Shown: one piece after another, positions 1-6,365 of the stretch
Layout: each line of letters starts with the position of its first letter
Position numbering within the stretch: position 1 is the first letter of the stretch
DNA from: an uncultured Oscillibacter sp.
GTDB taxonomy: Bacteria; Bacillota; Clostridia; Oscillospirales; Oscillospiraceae
Assembly (NCBI GenBank): GCA_902476875.1
Contig: CABSFC010000087.1
Location: 1-12,150 of the forward strand
Reading direction: 5' to 3'
DNA length: 12,150 bases
Translations under genes and position numbers: made by a program
Notes under the pieces: model-generated
What the model saw: only the letters and a program-made list of their open reading frames with translations
Told to the model about the DNA's origin: nothing
Databases searched by the model: none

Positions 1-6
1 TGGAAA

Positions 7-33
7 GAAAGCCGGACTGGCTGCCCGGCTTTC
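7..33 (+). terminator. Terminator-like hairpin of an upstream unit
   Basis: A perfect 9-bp inverted repeat, GAAAGCCGG (7-15) and CCGGCTTTC (25-33), encloses a 9-nt loop. The stem is GC-rich in its centre. The downstream stretch is only moderately T-rich and has no clean T-run, so termination on the + strand is plausible rather than certain. It sits just before the first gene and probably closes a transcription unit to the left of the window. Confidence 0.5.
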
Positions 34-67
34 CTGTCCAAATTTATTGTAATAGTGAGGAGAGGGT

Positions 68-547
68 ATGATCGTATTCCAAATCATCCTCTATCTGCTC
101 CTGTTTACAGGGATGGTGGCGCTGGCTGTCCAGGGCGGAGCGGTAAATGGCTTGTTCTTCTACCCCAAGCCGGTGCAGGAACGGGTCTATGCCATCGGAC
201 TGGCGGACAGGACGGCCATGGGCAAGAGAAGGAAACGGTTCATGGTGCTGTTTTACCTGGTCATGCTAGGCGCACTGCTATTCATCATTGGAGTTTGGAA
301 TGGAGTCCGGGATTTTAAGACCGCCTATTGGCAGGCGCTGCTGTTCCTGGAAGTGATGAACTGGTACGACGGCGTCGTGATCGACAAGCTGTGGGTGGGA
401 CACAGCAAATTCTGGGCCCTACCCGGTACAGAGGATATCCCCTTTGTGCAGACATGGAAGCAGGTGCTGAAAAAGCGGGGATTCCTGACCTTGATCTGGA
501 TCGTGGGGGCGGCAATCGTGGCAGGGCTGGTCGTTTTGATTTTTTGA
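68..547 (+). CDS. Small four-helix membrane protein, unknown family
   Basis: This is a 159-residue protein that I do not recognise. It starts at an ATG preceded by AGGAGAGGG (58-66). Hydrophobic segments at about residues 3-22, 57-77, 84-100 and 138-158 predict four membrane helices. The loop after the first helix and the segment around residues 45-57, which is rich in Lys and Arg, are polar. A conserved-looking aromatic stretch, WYDGVVIDKLWVGHSKFW, lies near residues 98-115 between helices 3 and 4 and could be a functional loop. It is the first gene of a run that continues, after a 44-nt gap, with a membrane methyltransferase. No signal peptide cleavage site or catalytic motif is evident. 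Function is unknown; the reading frame and membrane location are well supported. Confidence 0.75.
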   Translation: MIVFQIILYLLLFTGMVALAVQGGAVNGLFFYPKPVQERVYAIGLADRTAMGKRRKRFMVLFYLVMLGALLFIIGVWNGVRDFKTAYWQALLFLEVMNWYDGVVIDKLWVGHSKFWALPGTEDIPFVQTWKQVLKKRGFLTLIWIVGAAIVAGLVVLIF

Positions 548-591
548 ATGTGGTCTGATTGACCTGCCGAAAAAGGAAGGAGCCGTATTGG

Positions 592-1092
592 ATGAAAAAC
601 AGACAGCATTTGCCCATGTATGGCGTGGGGCCGGTCTATGTCGCCGTTATCCTTGCGTTGACTGCGGCTGGAATTGTACTGACCGCCGTCGGATGGATAC
701 CAACGGCGCGGGCGGAGTTCCTTCGGATCCCATTGTGGATCATTGGGATTCTTCTGATCGTTTTCGGTATCTGGCTTTGGTACAGCGCCGTTTTTCGCGC
801 CAAGGTGGACGACCATATTAAAAATAACACCCTGGCCACCAGTGGCGTGTACGCCTGGGTGCGCAACCCCATTTATTCAGCGTTTCTGCTGGCCTGCACC
901 GGAGCACTGCTGCTGGCGGACAACCTGTGGCTGCTGATCCTGCCACCGGTGTTCTGGCTTTATTTAACGGTACTGATGAAGCTGACTGAGGAAAAATGGC
1001 TGGCGGCGCTGCACGGCCAGCCCTATCAGGATTACTGCGGCCGGGTGAACCGCTGTATTCCGTGGTTTCCGGGAAAGTTGAGGAAAAAGTGA
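592..1092 (+). CDS. ICMT/PEMT-like membrane methyltransferase
   Basis: A 166-residue integral membrane protein of the isoprenylcysteine carboxyl methyltransferase / phospholipid methyltransferase superfamily, whose members transfer methyl from SAM to small lipophilic or thiol/carboxyl substrates at the membrane. The family signature is clear: SGVYAWVRNPIYSAFLL at about 84-100, and near the C-terminus a Glu-Glu pair (133-134) followed by Gly-x-Pro-Tyr-x-x-Tyr and then CIPWFP at 155-160. Hydrophobic helices lie at about 12-34, 46-66, 92-108 and 110-130. I chose ATG 592 because GGAAGGAG (575-582) stands 9 nt upstream; the in-frame TTG at 559 has no good ribosome binding site. Its stop overlaps the next start as TGATG, so the two genes are probably translationally coupled. 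The substrate cannot be read from the sequence. Confidence 0.85.
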   Translation: MKNRQHLPMYGVGPVYVAVILALTAAGIVLTAVGWIPTARAEFLRIPLWIIGILLIVFGIWLWYSAVFRAKVDDHIKNNTLATSGVYAWVRNPIYSAFLLACTGALLLADNLWLLILPPVFWLYLTVLMKLTEEKWLAALHGQPYQDYCGRVNRCIPWFPGKLRKK

Positions 1093-1787
1093 TGAGGACA
1101 CCCACGATTTATCGCAGAAAAACGATCACCGCACTGGTGTGCGGTATGCTGGGCTGTATATGCTTCGGTGCCGGCGATTGGCTGATGATCTATGGAGACA
1201 CGGCGTATATGGGGAGCATATCCTGGCTGACGGTGGGTACAGCGGCCATTGCCCCCTGGCGCAATGCCCTTGCCATGGCGCTGGCGTTTCCCGGTATCCT
1301 TTTCTATGGCGTTGCCTTGTTTGCCATTGCATGCTTTTTGAAAGAGGAGAGGCAGCGAAAAGTATATCATTATCTGACGGTGTTCAGCCTGACGCCCTGG
1401 CTATGCCTGCATCTGTTTTACATCATGATTTTATACGGGTTTGCCTGGATGTCCGGCAATGGTTATGCCGCAGCGGCACTCCCTGTATCGGAGGCTTTGT
1501 TCGCGCACTTATCCTGGCTCGTTATCGTAAGTGAAGTGCTGATGCTTCCGCCGTACCTCTACTGGTTTTGGGTGCTGGCGCGGGGAAAGAGTGTTTTCTC
1601 TAAGGGAATGGCCTTGTCAAACCCGCTGGTATTTTACGTTCTTTTGAAGCTGGCAACGATGCTGATGCCGGACTGCGCCTTTCGGCTTGCCTTTATCAAC
1701 GGGCTGATGAGCGAGAGTATGATGATCTGGTTTGCGATTATGGCATTGTGGAGCACCCGCCATCGGGAAAACCGCCGCATTCCATAA
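1092..1787 (+). CDS. Six-helix membrane protein, possibly DUF6796
   Basis: A 231-residue polytopic membrane protein. Hydrophobic segments at about 11-29, 57-82, 92-118, 134-162, 175-193 and 200-220 predict six helices, with a basic C-terminal tail (residues 222-229). A GDWLMIYGD segment at 28-36 follows helix 1; together with the overall helix pattern it recalls a family of uncharacterised Firmicute membrane proteins, possibly DUF6796, though I could not test this. The start at 1092 shares the A of the preceding TGA stop (TGATG) and uses the AGGAAAAAG just upstream, so translation is likely coupled to the ICMT-like gene. A longer in-frame reading from 996 would overlap that gene by nearly 100 nt and lacks a better start. 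Function is unknown; a membrane partner or exporter for the neighbouring methyltransferases is only a guess. Confidence 0.75.
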   Translation: MRTPTIYRRKTITALVCGMLGCICFGAGDWLMIYGDTAYMGSISWLTVGTAAIAPWRNALAMALAFPGILFYGVALFAIACFLKEERQRKVYHYLTVFSLTPWLCLHLFYIMILYGFAWMSGNGYAAAALPVSEALFAHLSWLVIVSEVLMLPPYLYWFWVLARGKSVFSKGMALSNPLVFYVLLKLATMLMPDCAFRLAFINGLMSESMMIWFAIMALWSTRHRENRRIP

Positions 1788-1812
1788 TCCCGGAAAAAGG
1801 AGAGCAAGGAAC

Positions 1813-2604
1813 ATGGAAAAAGTAAATATTCAAGGCGTGCCGGAGACCATGCTGCAGACATTGTTTGCCCGTGCTGCCCATTCTCAGAAAAAGGAACACA
1901 AGTTCTATGATAAAAAGGCCATAGAGATCGTAAAGCAACTGGACTATGACTTCTCCAAAGCGGAGAAGGATGCGGCCATGAGCAGCGGCGTCATCGCCCG
2001 CACCATTCTGCTGGATCGGTTGGTGAGCGCCTTCTTAGCGGAAAACCCGGATGCAACCGTTGTTAATATCGCCTGCGGCCTGGATACACGGGTCTACCGG
2101 CTGGATAATGGACAGGTTCGCTGGTACAATCTGGATCTGCCGGAGGTCATCAATATTCGGCGGCGCTTTCTGGATGAGCAGGGGCGCATCTCCATGATCG
2201 CCAAATCGGCTATGGATGAGAGTTGGGCTGCGGAAATCGAAGATCCAACAGGGAAGGTGCTTGTTGTGATCGAGGGCTTGGTCATGTATCTGACGGAGGC
2301 GGATGTAAAGAAAATTCTATCCATTATCTGTAACCGCTTTGAACACGTGGAGATCATCATGGAGACCATGAATCCCTTCATCATGCGGCATATGAAGGAG
2401 AAATCCATCGAGGCCAGCAAGGCCCGTTTTACCTGGGGCCTGAAAAGCGGCAGGGAGCTGGAGAGCATGGCGCCGGAACTTACATGGATCAAGGATGTAA
2501 GCCTGGTGGAAGGAATGAAGGAGCTGTACCCGGTCTATCGGGCGCTGGGACGGATACGGCCTGTCAGAAACATCTCCAACAAGCTGGTAATACTGAGAAA
2601 ATAA
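1813..2604 (+). CDS. LCMT/Ppm1/TcmP-type SAM methyltransferase
   Basis: A 263-residue cytosolic methyltransferase of the leucine carboxyl methyltransferase family (Pfam LCM type), which includes eukaryotic PP2A methyltransferase and bacterial secondary-metabolite O-methyltransferases such as TcmP. Visible family features are SAM motif I, VVNIACGLDTR, at 83-93, then the acidic ribose-binding segment NLDLPEV at 106-112, and the IEGLVMYL motif at 153-160. The length suits bacterial members. The start at 1813 follows an AAAGGAGAG stretch about 10 nt upstream; an in-frame start at 1732 would lie inside the previous gene. It sits 25 nt after the six-helix membrane protein and 32 nt before another methyltransferase, indicating one operon. 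Bacterial members usually methylate carboxyl or phenolic oxygens of small molecules; the acceptor here is unknown. Confidence 0.85.
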   Translation: MEKVNIQGVPETMLQTLFARAAHSQKKEHKFYDKKAIEIVKQLDYDFSKAEKDAAMSSGVIARTILLDRLVSAFLAENPDATVVNIACGLDTRVYRLDNGQVRWYNLDLPEVINIRRRFLDEQGRISMIAKSAMDESWAAEIEDPTGKVLVVIEGLVMYLTEADVKKILSIICNRFEHVEIIMETMNPFIMRHMKEKSIEASKARFTWGLKSGRELESMAPELTWIKDVSLVEGMKELYPVYRALGRIRPVRNISNKLVILRK

Positions 2605-2636
2605 GCTGTCAGCAATCATGAAAGGAGTCTATGACA

Positions 2637-3638
2637 ATGAATCAAATGAGTGTATGGAAACAACTGACGCAGCTTCCGTTTTTGCAGCTGTATGAAAAGC
2701 TGGTGAATTCCGCCATGCAGATGGATGTGTTCTCCCAACTGACTGAGAAAATCACAGCGCAGGAGCTGGCGGCTAAGATGGGCTGGCATGAGGCAAACAC
2801 CGGCTATTTGCTCAGCGGCCTGACCGCTATCGGCTTTGTTCAGAAGGACGGGGATCTGTACCAGAACAGCCCGGAAGCAGAGCGGTATCTGGTCAAGGGA
2901 AAACCGGAATATTTGGGCGGCTTCATCCTGTATTATGGAATGAATGAGGGGACGATGCCCATGGATGTGGCCAAGCTGGTAACGGAAGGCCCTCAGCCTA
3001 TGCAGCAGCAGGCCATGGACGGGCAGCTGGACTTTACAGCGATGGGCGCAATGCTCCGTCAGGCGCAGGAGGGCTACCGTCAGCAGGAGCTTTTGAAGAT
3101 CGTCCGCTCTCTGCCTGAGAATGACAGCATCCAAAAGGTGCTGGATATCGGCTGCGCCACGGGCCTACTGGGGCTGGCTGTCATCGGTGACGCTCCGGAG
3201 CGAACCGGCGTCCTGCTCGACCAGCTGCCGCCGTCTTTGATCGAGGAATCTGTGGAAGCCGCCGGGCTTACCGGCCGGGCCTCTGTGGTAAACGGCAACT
3301 TCATGACGGATGATCTGGAAAGCGGTTATGATTTGATCCTGGCAGTGTCTGTTATGCTGTTTGCCAAGGGACAGATGGAGGTGTTGCTGAAAAAGTGCTA
3401 TGACGCCCTGAACCCCGGCGGCGTACTTTTGATCGTATCCGAAGGGATTCAGAGAGATCTGACCGGCCCATGGGATATGGTGATGGGATATCTGCCCTAC
3501 TATTTCCAGGGAATGGATATGGGCGTCCTCCAGAATGAGGTCGTGGATGCGGCCAAAAAGGTGGGCTTCACCCGCTTTGAAAAGCGGACGGAGCTGCTTT
3601 GCTCCGGTACACAGGATATCGATATCATCCGCAAATAA
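2637..3638 (+). CDS. Class I SAM methyltransferase with N-terminal dimerisation domain
   Basis: A 333-residue protein with the two-domain layout of small-molecule O-methyltransferases (Methyltransf_2 / acetylserotonin O-methyltransferase type). Residues about 20-90 form a helical winged-helix-like dimerisation domain, and residues about 150-333 a Rossmann-fold SAM domain. Motif I is VLDIGCATGLLG at 168-179, an acidic D195 follows strand 2, and NPGGVLLIV at 259-267 is the post-motif strand. Where family enzymes carry the catalytic His (LHDW-like), this protein reads AVSVMLFAKGQM (236-247), so the usual catalytic base appears absent and another chemistry or acceptor is possible. I prefer the ATG at 2637, 9 nt from AAAGGAG (2621-2627), over the ATG at 2631, which is only 3 nt away. 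It is the last gene of its unit, followed by hairpins. Confidence 0.82.
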   Translation: MNQMSVWKQLTQLPFLQLYEKLVNSAMQMDVFSQLTEKITAQELAAKMGWHEANTGYLLSGLTAIGFVQKDGDLYQNSPEAERYLVKGKPEYLGGFILYYGMNEGTMPMDVAKLVTEGPQPMQQQAMDGQLDFTAMGAMLRQAQEGYRQQELLKIVRSLPENDSIQKVLDIGCATGLLGLAVIGDAPERTGVLLDQLPPSLIEESVEAAGLTGRASVVNGNFMTDDLESGYDLILAVSVMLFAKGQMEVLLKKCYDALNPGGVLLIVSEGIQRDLTGPWDMVMGYLPYYFQGMDMGVLQNEVVDAAKKVGFTRFEKRTELLCSGTQDIDIIRK

Positions 3639-3657
3639 GCAAAGATAAATAAAACGC

Positions 3658-3688
3658 GCGGTGAGTCTCCCAAATGGAGGCTCACCGC
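3658..3688. terminator. Strong 13-bp hairpin after the methyltransferase operon
   Basis: The arms 3658-3670 and 3676-3688 pair over 13 positions with one G-U wobble around a 5-nt CAAAT loop. There is no T-run on the + strand (TGTCATTATG follows). On the - strand the hairpin is followed by a T-rich stretch, since the + strand just upstream is A-rich. It may work as a bidirectional terminator, a mRNA 3'-end stabiliser, or a first brake before the terminator at 3731. Confidence 0.6.
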
Positions 3689-3730
3689 TGTCATTATGTA
3701 AGGGGAATATCTGCAGAAAACTGGACAACC

Positions 3731-3769
3731 AGAGAGCGGGGGACAGAATAACTGGCCGCCGCTCTTTTT
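3731..3769 (+). terminator. Intrinsic terminator of the methyltransferase operon
   Basis: AGAGCGG (3733-3739) pairs with CCGCTCT (3759-3765). Two further G-C pairs are possible across a one-base bulge, and the outer A and G can pair with the T-run. The right arm runs straight into TTTTT (3765-3769), the classic intrinsic terminator form. It separates the methyltransferase genes from the TetR promoter about 40 nt downstream. Confidence 0.7.
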
Positions 3770-3809
3770 GAAGTGGTAGAAAATATGTTCGGTAGAGTCT
3801 ATTTTGCTC

Positions 3810-3838
3810 TTGACATTTCCTTGTAAAAAGTGTAAGCT
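3810..3838 (+). promoter_or_regulatory. Sigma-A-like promoter of the TetR gene
   Basis: A perfect TTGACA -35 box (3810-3815) is separated by 17 nt from a weaker TAAGCT -10 box (3833-3838). Transcription would start near 3845, leaving about 40 nt of leader before the TetR start codon. The -10 box overlaps the inverted repeat at 3835-3851, as expected for autorepression. Confidence 0.65.
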
Positions 3839-3863
3839 AACTTCGTTAGCTAATTAGATTAAC
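3835..3863. promoter_or_regulatory. Candidate TetR operator, site 1
   Basis: AGCTAAC (3835-3841) and GTTAGCT (3845-3851) form a perfect 7-bp inverted repeat around TTC, covering the -10 box and predicted transcription start. The right part continues as GTTAGC...TTAAC to 3863. The GTTAGC half-site recurs in the dyads at 4567 and 8382, so this is most likely the autoregulatory site of the adjacent TetR protein. The half-site spacing differs from the other two sites. Confidence 0.6.
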
Positions 3864-3884
3864 ATATTGGAGGAGTGGAGCGGA

Positions 3885-4517
3885 ATGCCACGGGATAAAA
3901 CGGCCAGCCATGAAAAGATTGTGGAAGCCGCTATGCGGGAGTTCCAGGAAAAGGGTTTTGAGCGTGCATCTATGAAGGCAGTAGCCGACGCGGTAGGGAT
4001 GACCTCGGCGGCGATATACCGCCACTTTGCCAGTAAGCAGGATATGTTTGTGGCCTTAGTGCAACCAGCCGTTGACGCATTGGATGCTTGGAAAAAGAAG
4101 CATGTGGCCGCCAGCTATGATGTACTGGAGCACGGAAAGCCTGAGATCATGTGGGACATGTGGGATTTTAATGGAGATTGCAGCGATGTCAGTATGGTGC
4201 TGAATGTGATGTACCAGCAGCCTGAAACCTTTCGTTTGCTGCTCTGTTGCTCGGCGGGCACTCCTTATGAGAATTACGTCCACGACATGATCGAACAGAG
4301 CACCGATGAGATGATGCGCTTTCTGAAGGTCTGTAAGACTCGGGAGATTCCCGCAAGGGAGATCCAACGGGATGAGATGCACATGCTGGTCAGCGCCTAT
4401 TGCGCAGCGCTTGTCCAGCCTATCGAGCACGGATATGACAAGGCGGATGCTGAGCGCTACTTGAAGACCATCGTGGATTTCTTCACGCCAGGCTGGCGGA
4501 TGATCACCGGTCTATAA
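3885..4517 (+). CDS. TetR/AcrR-family transcriptional regulator
   Basis: A 210-residue one-component regulator. The N-terminal DNA-binding domain (about 7-55) has the TetR pattern: HEKIVEAAMREFQEKGFERA, then the helix-turn-helix SMKAVADAVGMTSAAIYRHF at 29-48. Residues 56-210 form an all-helical, ligand-binding and dimerisation domain typical of the family, rich in Met, Cys and His; ligand not predictable. The start at 3885 is 11 nt past GGAGG (3869-3873); a TTG at 3867 would begin inside that ribosome binding site and is less likely. Members usually repress their own and neighbouring transporter genes and release DNA on ligand binding. Related GTTAGC-type dyads before this gene, before the ABC pair and before the ECF operon suggest it controls all three units. 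Its base composition looks more AT-rich than the ABC genes that follow. Confidence 0.9.
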   Translation: MPRDKTASHEKIVEAAMREFQEKGFERASMKAVADAVGMTSAAIYRHFASKQDMFVALVQPAVDALDAWKKKHVAASYDVLEHGKPEIMWDMWDFNGDCSDVSMVLNVMYQQPETFRLLLCCSAGTPYENYVHDMIEQSTDEMMRFLKVCKTREIPAREIQRDEMHMLVSAYCAALVQPIEHGYDKADAERYLKTIVDFFTPGWRMITGL

Positions 4518-4531
4518 ATACGGTCTACTAT

Positions 4532-4556
4532 AAGGGGAAGAGATTCCCCTTTAGTT
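4532..4556 (+). terminator. Intrinsic terminator after the TetR gene
   Basis: AAGGGGAA (4532-4539) pairs perfectly with TTCCCCTT (4544-4551) around a GAGA loop of the stable GNRA type. It is followed by TTAGTT, a short T-rich tail. It lies 14 nt after the TetR stop and 15 nt before operator site 2, so it would isolate or attenuate read-through into the ABC genes. Confidence 0.6.
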
Positions 4557-4566
4557 AAGAAAATGA

Positions 4567-4582
4567 GTTAGCATTAACTAAC
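4567..4582. promoter_or_regulatory. Candidate TetR operator, site 2 (GTTAG-N6-CTAAC)
   Basis: GTTAG (4567-4571) and CTAAC (4578-4582) form a 16-bp dyad with a 6-nt centre, ending 19 nt before the first ABC gene and just before its ribosome binding site. The same half-sites and spacing occur at 8382-8397 before the ECF operon. An outer inverted pair, TTAGTTAA (4551-4558) and TTAACTAA (4574-4581), overlaps it. I could not identify a convincing promoter next to the site. A short RNA hairpin is the alternative reading. Confidence 0.6.
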
Positions 4583-4601
4583 CAAAAGGAGATGGATTCA
4601 T

Positions 4602-6365
4602 ATGAACGGAAAAACTGAGAAAAAGCGTTCGCCGGTTTCCTGGCTGATGGAACTGGCGGGTCCCCGCAGATGGGAGTATCTGTTCAGCGTGCTGGCGGCC
4701 CTGGCCGGGGTGGCCTGCTCGCTGGTTCCATACTTTATTATGATCGAGCTGATCCACGCCCTGCTGGACGGTACAGCGGATAAAGCGTGGTGTATGAATC
4801 GATGCCTGGTCATGGGGGTATGGTGGGTGCTGCGCTATGTGCTGCATTCCATTTCCACCACCACATCCCATCACGCCACCTTTCATGTGCTGGCGAATAT
4901 GCGGATGCGTCTGATGAACAAACTGGCGACGATGCCCTTGGGTACGGTATTGGATAAGTCCTCTGGCTCCTATAAGAACATCATTGTGGAGCGGGTGGAC
5001 TCCATCGAAACGACGCTGGCCCATATCGTGCCGGAAATGACCTCCAACATCGTGGGCGCCATTGCAGTGATGGTGCTGCTGTTCTGTGTAGACTGGCGCA
5101 TGGGACTGGCCATGCTGGTGGTGGTGCCGCTGGGGGTCCTGTGCTTTCTGTCCATGTTCAACGGGTACGAGGAAAAATTCCAGCGCAGCATCAACTCCAC
5201 GAAGATATTGAACGACACGGCGGTAGAATATATTAACGGCATCGAGGTCATCAAGGCCTTCGGTCAGTCCAAGACCAGCTATGCTAAGTTCGTGTCAGCA
5301 GCCAAGGAGGGTGCAGACTGCTTCATTGAGTGGATGCAGAGCTGCATCTTCGGCCAATCCGCCGGTATGGCGGTCTTTCCCTCCACGCTGATCGGCATTT
5401 TGCCAGTGGGCTGCCTGCTGTATATGCATGGCTCCCTGGCAGCAGAGACTTTTATCTCCGTGATCATACTGTCTTTCGGTGTCATGCAGCCGCTGATCAC
5501 CGCCTATTCCTATACAGACGACCTGGCCCAGCTGGGCACCATCATGGGAGAGGTCGCCGGTATCCTGGAACAGGAGGATCTGCATCGCCCCGAAAAGGCA
5601 AAAGAACTACCCAGGGACAATTCTATCGAGTTGAAGGATGTCCACTTCGCCTACCATGAGAAGGAGGTGCTCCACGGCGTCAGCCTGCGCATCAAGCCGG
5701 GTACGGTGAACGCCCTGGTGGGTCCCTCGGGCAGCGGAAAGTCCACCATCGCCCGCCTGATTGCCTCCCTGTGGGATGTGGACAGCGGCAGCATCCTGCT
5801 GGGCGGCGTGGACATCCGGGACCTGCCGCTGAAGGAGTGCACGGACCGTATCGCCTATGTGTCCCAGGACAACTACCTGTTTGACCTGTCTGTTATGGAC
5901 AACATCCGCATGGGCCGCAAGGGGGCCACGGACCAGGAGGTCATAGAAGCGGCTAAAGCCTGCGGCTGTCACGACTTTATCATGAGTCTGGAGAACGGCT
6001 ACCAGACCATCTGCGGCTCCTCCGGCGGGCATCTGTCCGGCGGTGAGCGCCAGCGCATCTCCATCGCCCGGGCTATGCTGAAGGACGCCCCGGTGATCAT
6101 CCTGGATGAGGCAACCAGCTACACCGACCCGGAGAACGAGGCGGTCATCCAGTCCGCCTTGGCCCGGCTGATAGATGGAAAGACGCTATTGGTCATTGCC
6201 CACCGGCTATCCACGGTGGCGGATGCGGATCGCATTTTTGTGGTGCAGGACGGCCAAATCGCCGCCCAGGGCACCCAGGCGGAGCTGCTGGAGAACTGCG
6301 TGCTTTACAAGGAGATGTGGGAAGCTCATATGAGCGTCAAGGATAACGACGGGGAGGTGGCGTAA
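4602..6365 (+). CDS. ABC transporter half, permease-ATPase fusion (first of pair)
   Basis: A 587-residue exporter-fold half transporter: an N-terminal six-helix membrane domain (about 25-310) and a C-terminal ATPase domain (about 340-575). The ATPase has Walker A GPSGSGKST (374-382), Q-loop Gln422, signature LSGGERQR (478-485), Walker B VIILDE with catalytic Glu503, and switch His534, so it should be hydrolytically competent. The D-loop region reads YTDPENE; a DPENE element is, to my knowledge, common in the YbtP/YbtQ and IrtA/IrtB group, which has exporter architecture yet imports metal-siderophore complexes. AAGGAG (4586-4591) lies 10 nt before the start. It abuts the second half transporter with no gap, implying a heterodimer in the cytoplasmic membrane. 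Efflux of a toxic compound is the main alternative, since TetR-linked ABC pairs often do that. Confidence 0.9.
   Translation: MNGKTEKKRSPVSWLMELAGPRRWEYLFSVLAALAGVACSLVPYFIMIELIHALLDGTADKAWCMNRCLVMGVWWVLRYVLHSISTTTSHHATFHVLANMRMRLMNKLATMPLGTVLDKSSGSYKNIIVERVDSIETTLAHIVPEMTSNIVGAIAVMVLLFCVDWRMGLAMLVVVPLGVLCFLSMFNGYEEKFQRSINSTKILNDTAVEYINGIEVIKAFGQSKTSYAKFVSAAKEGADCFIEWMQSCIFGQSAGMAVFPSTLIGILPVGCLLYMHGSLAAETFISVIILSFGVMQPLITAYSYTDDLAQLGTIMGEVAGILEQEDLHRPEKAKELPRDNSIELKDVHFAYHEKEVLHGVSLRIKPGTVNALVGPSGSGKSTIARLIASLWDVDSGSILLGGVDIRDLPLKECTDRIAYVSQDNYLFDLSVMDNIRMGRKGATDQEVIEAAKACGCHDFIMSLENGYQTICGSSGGHLSGGERQRISIARAMLKDAPVIILDEATSYTDPENEAVIQSALARLIDGKTLLVIAHRLSTVADADRIFVVQDGQIAAQGTQAELLENCVLYKEMWEAHMSVKDNDGEVA

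Noticed and set aside
3867..3884. Upstream TTG start for the TetR gene adding six residues
   Set aside because: The TTG sits on the GGAGG ribosome binding site that properly serves the ATG at 3885.
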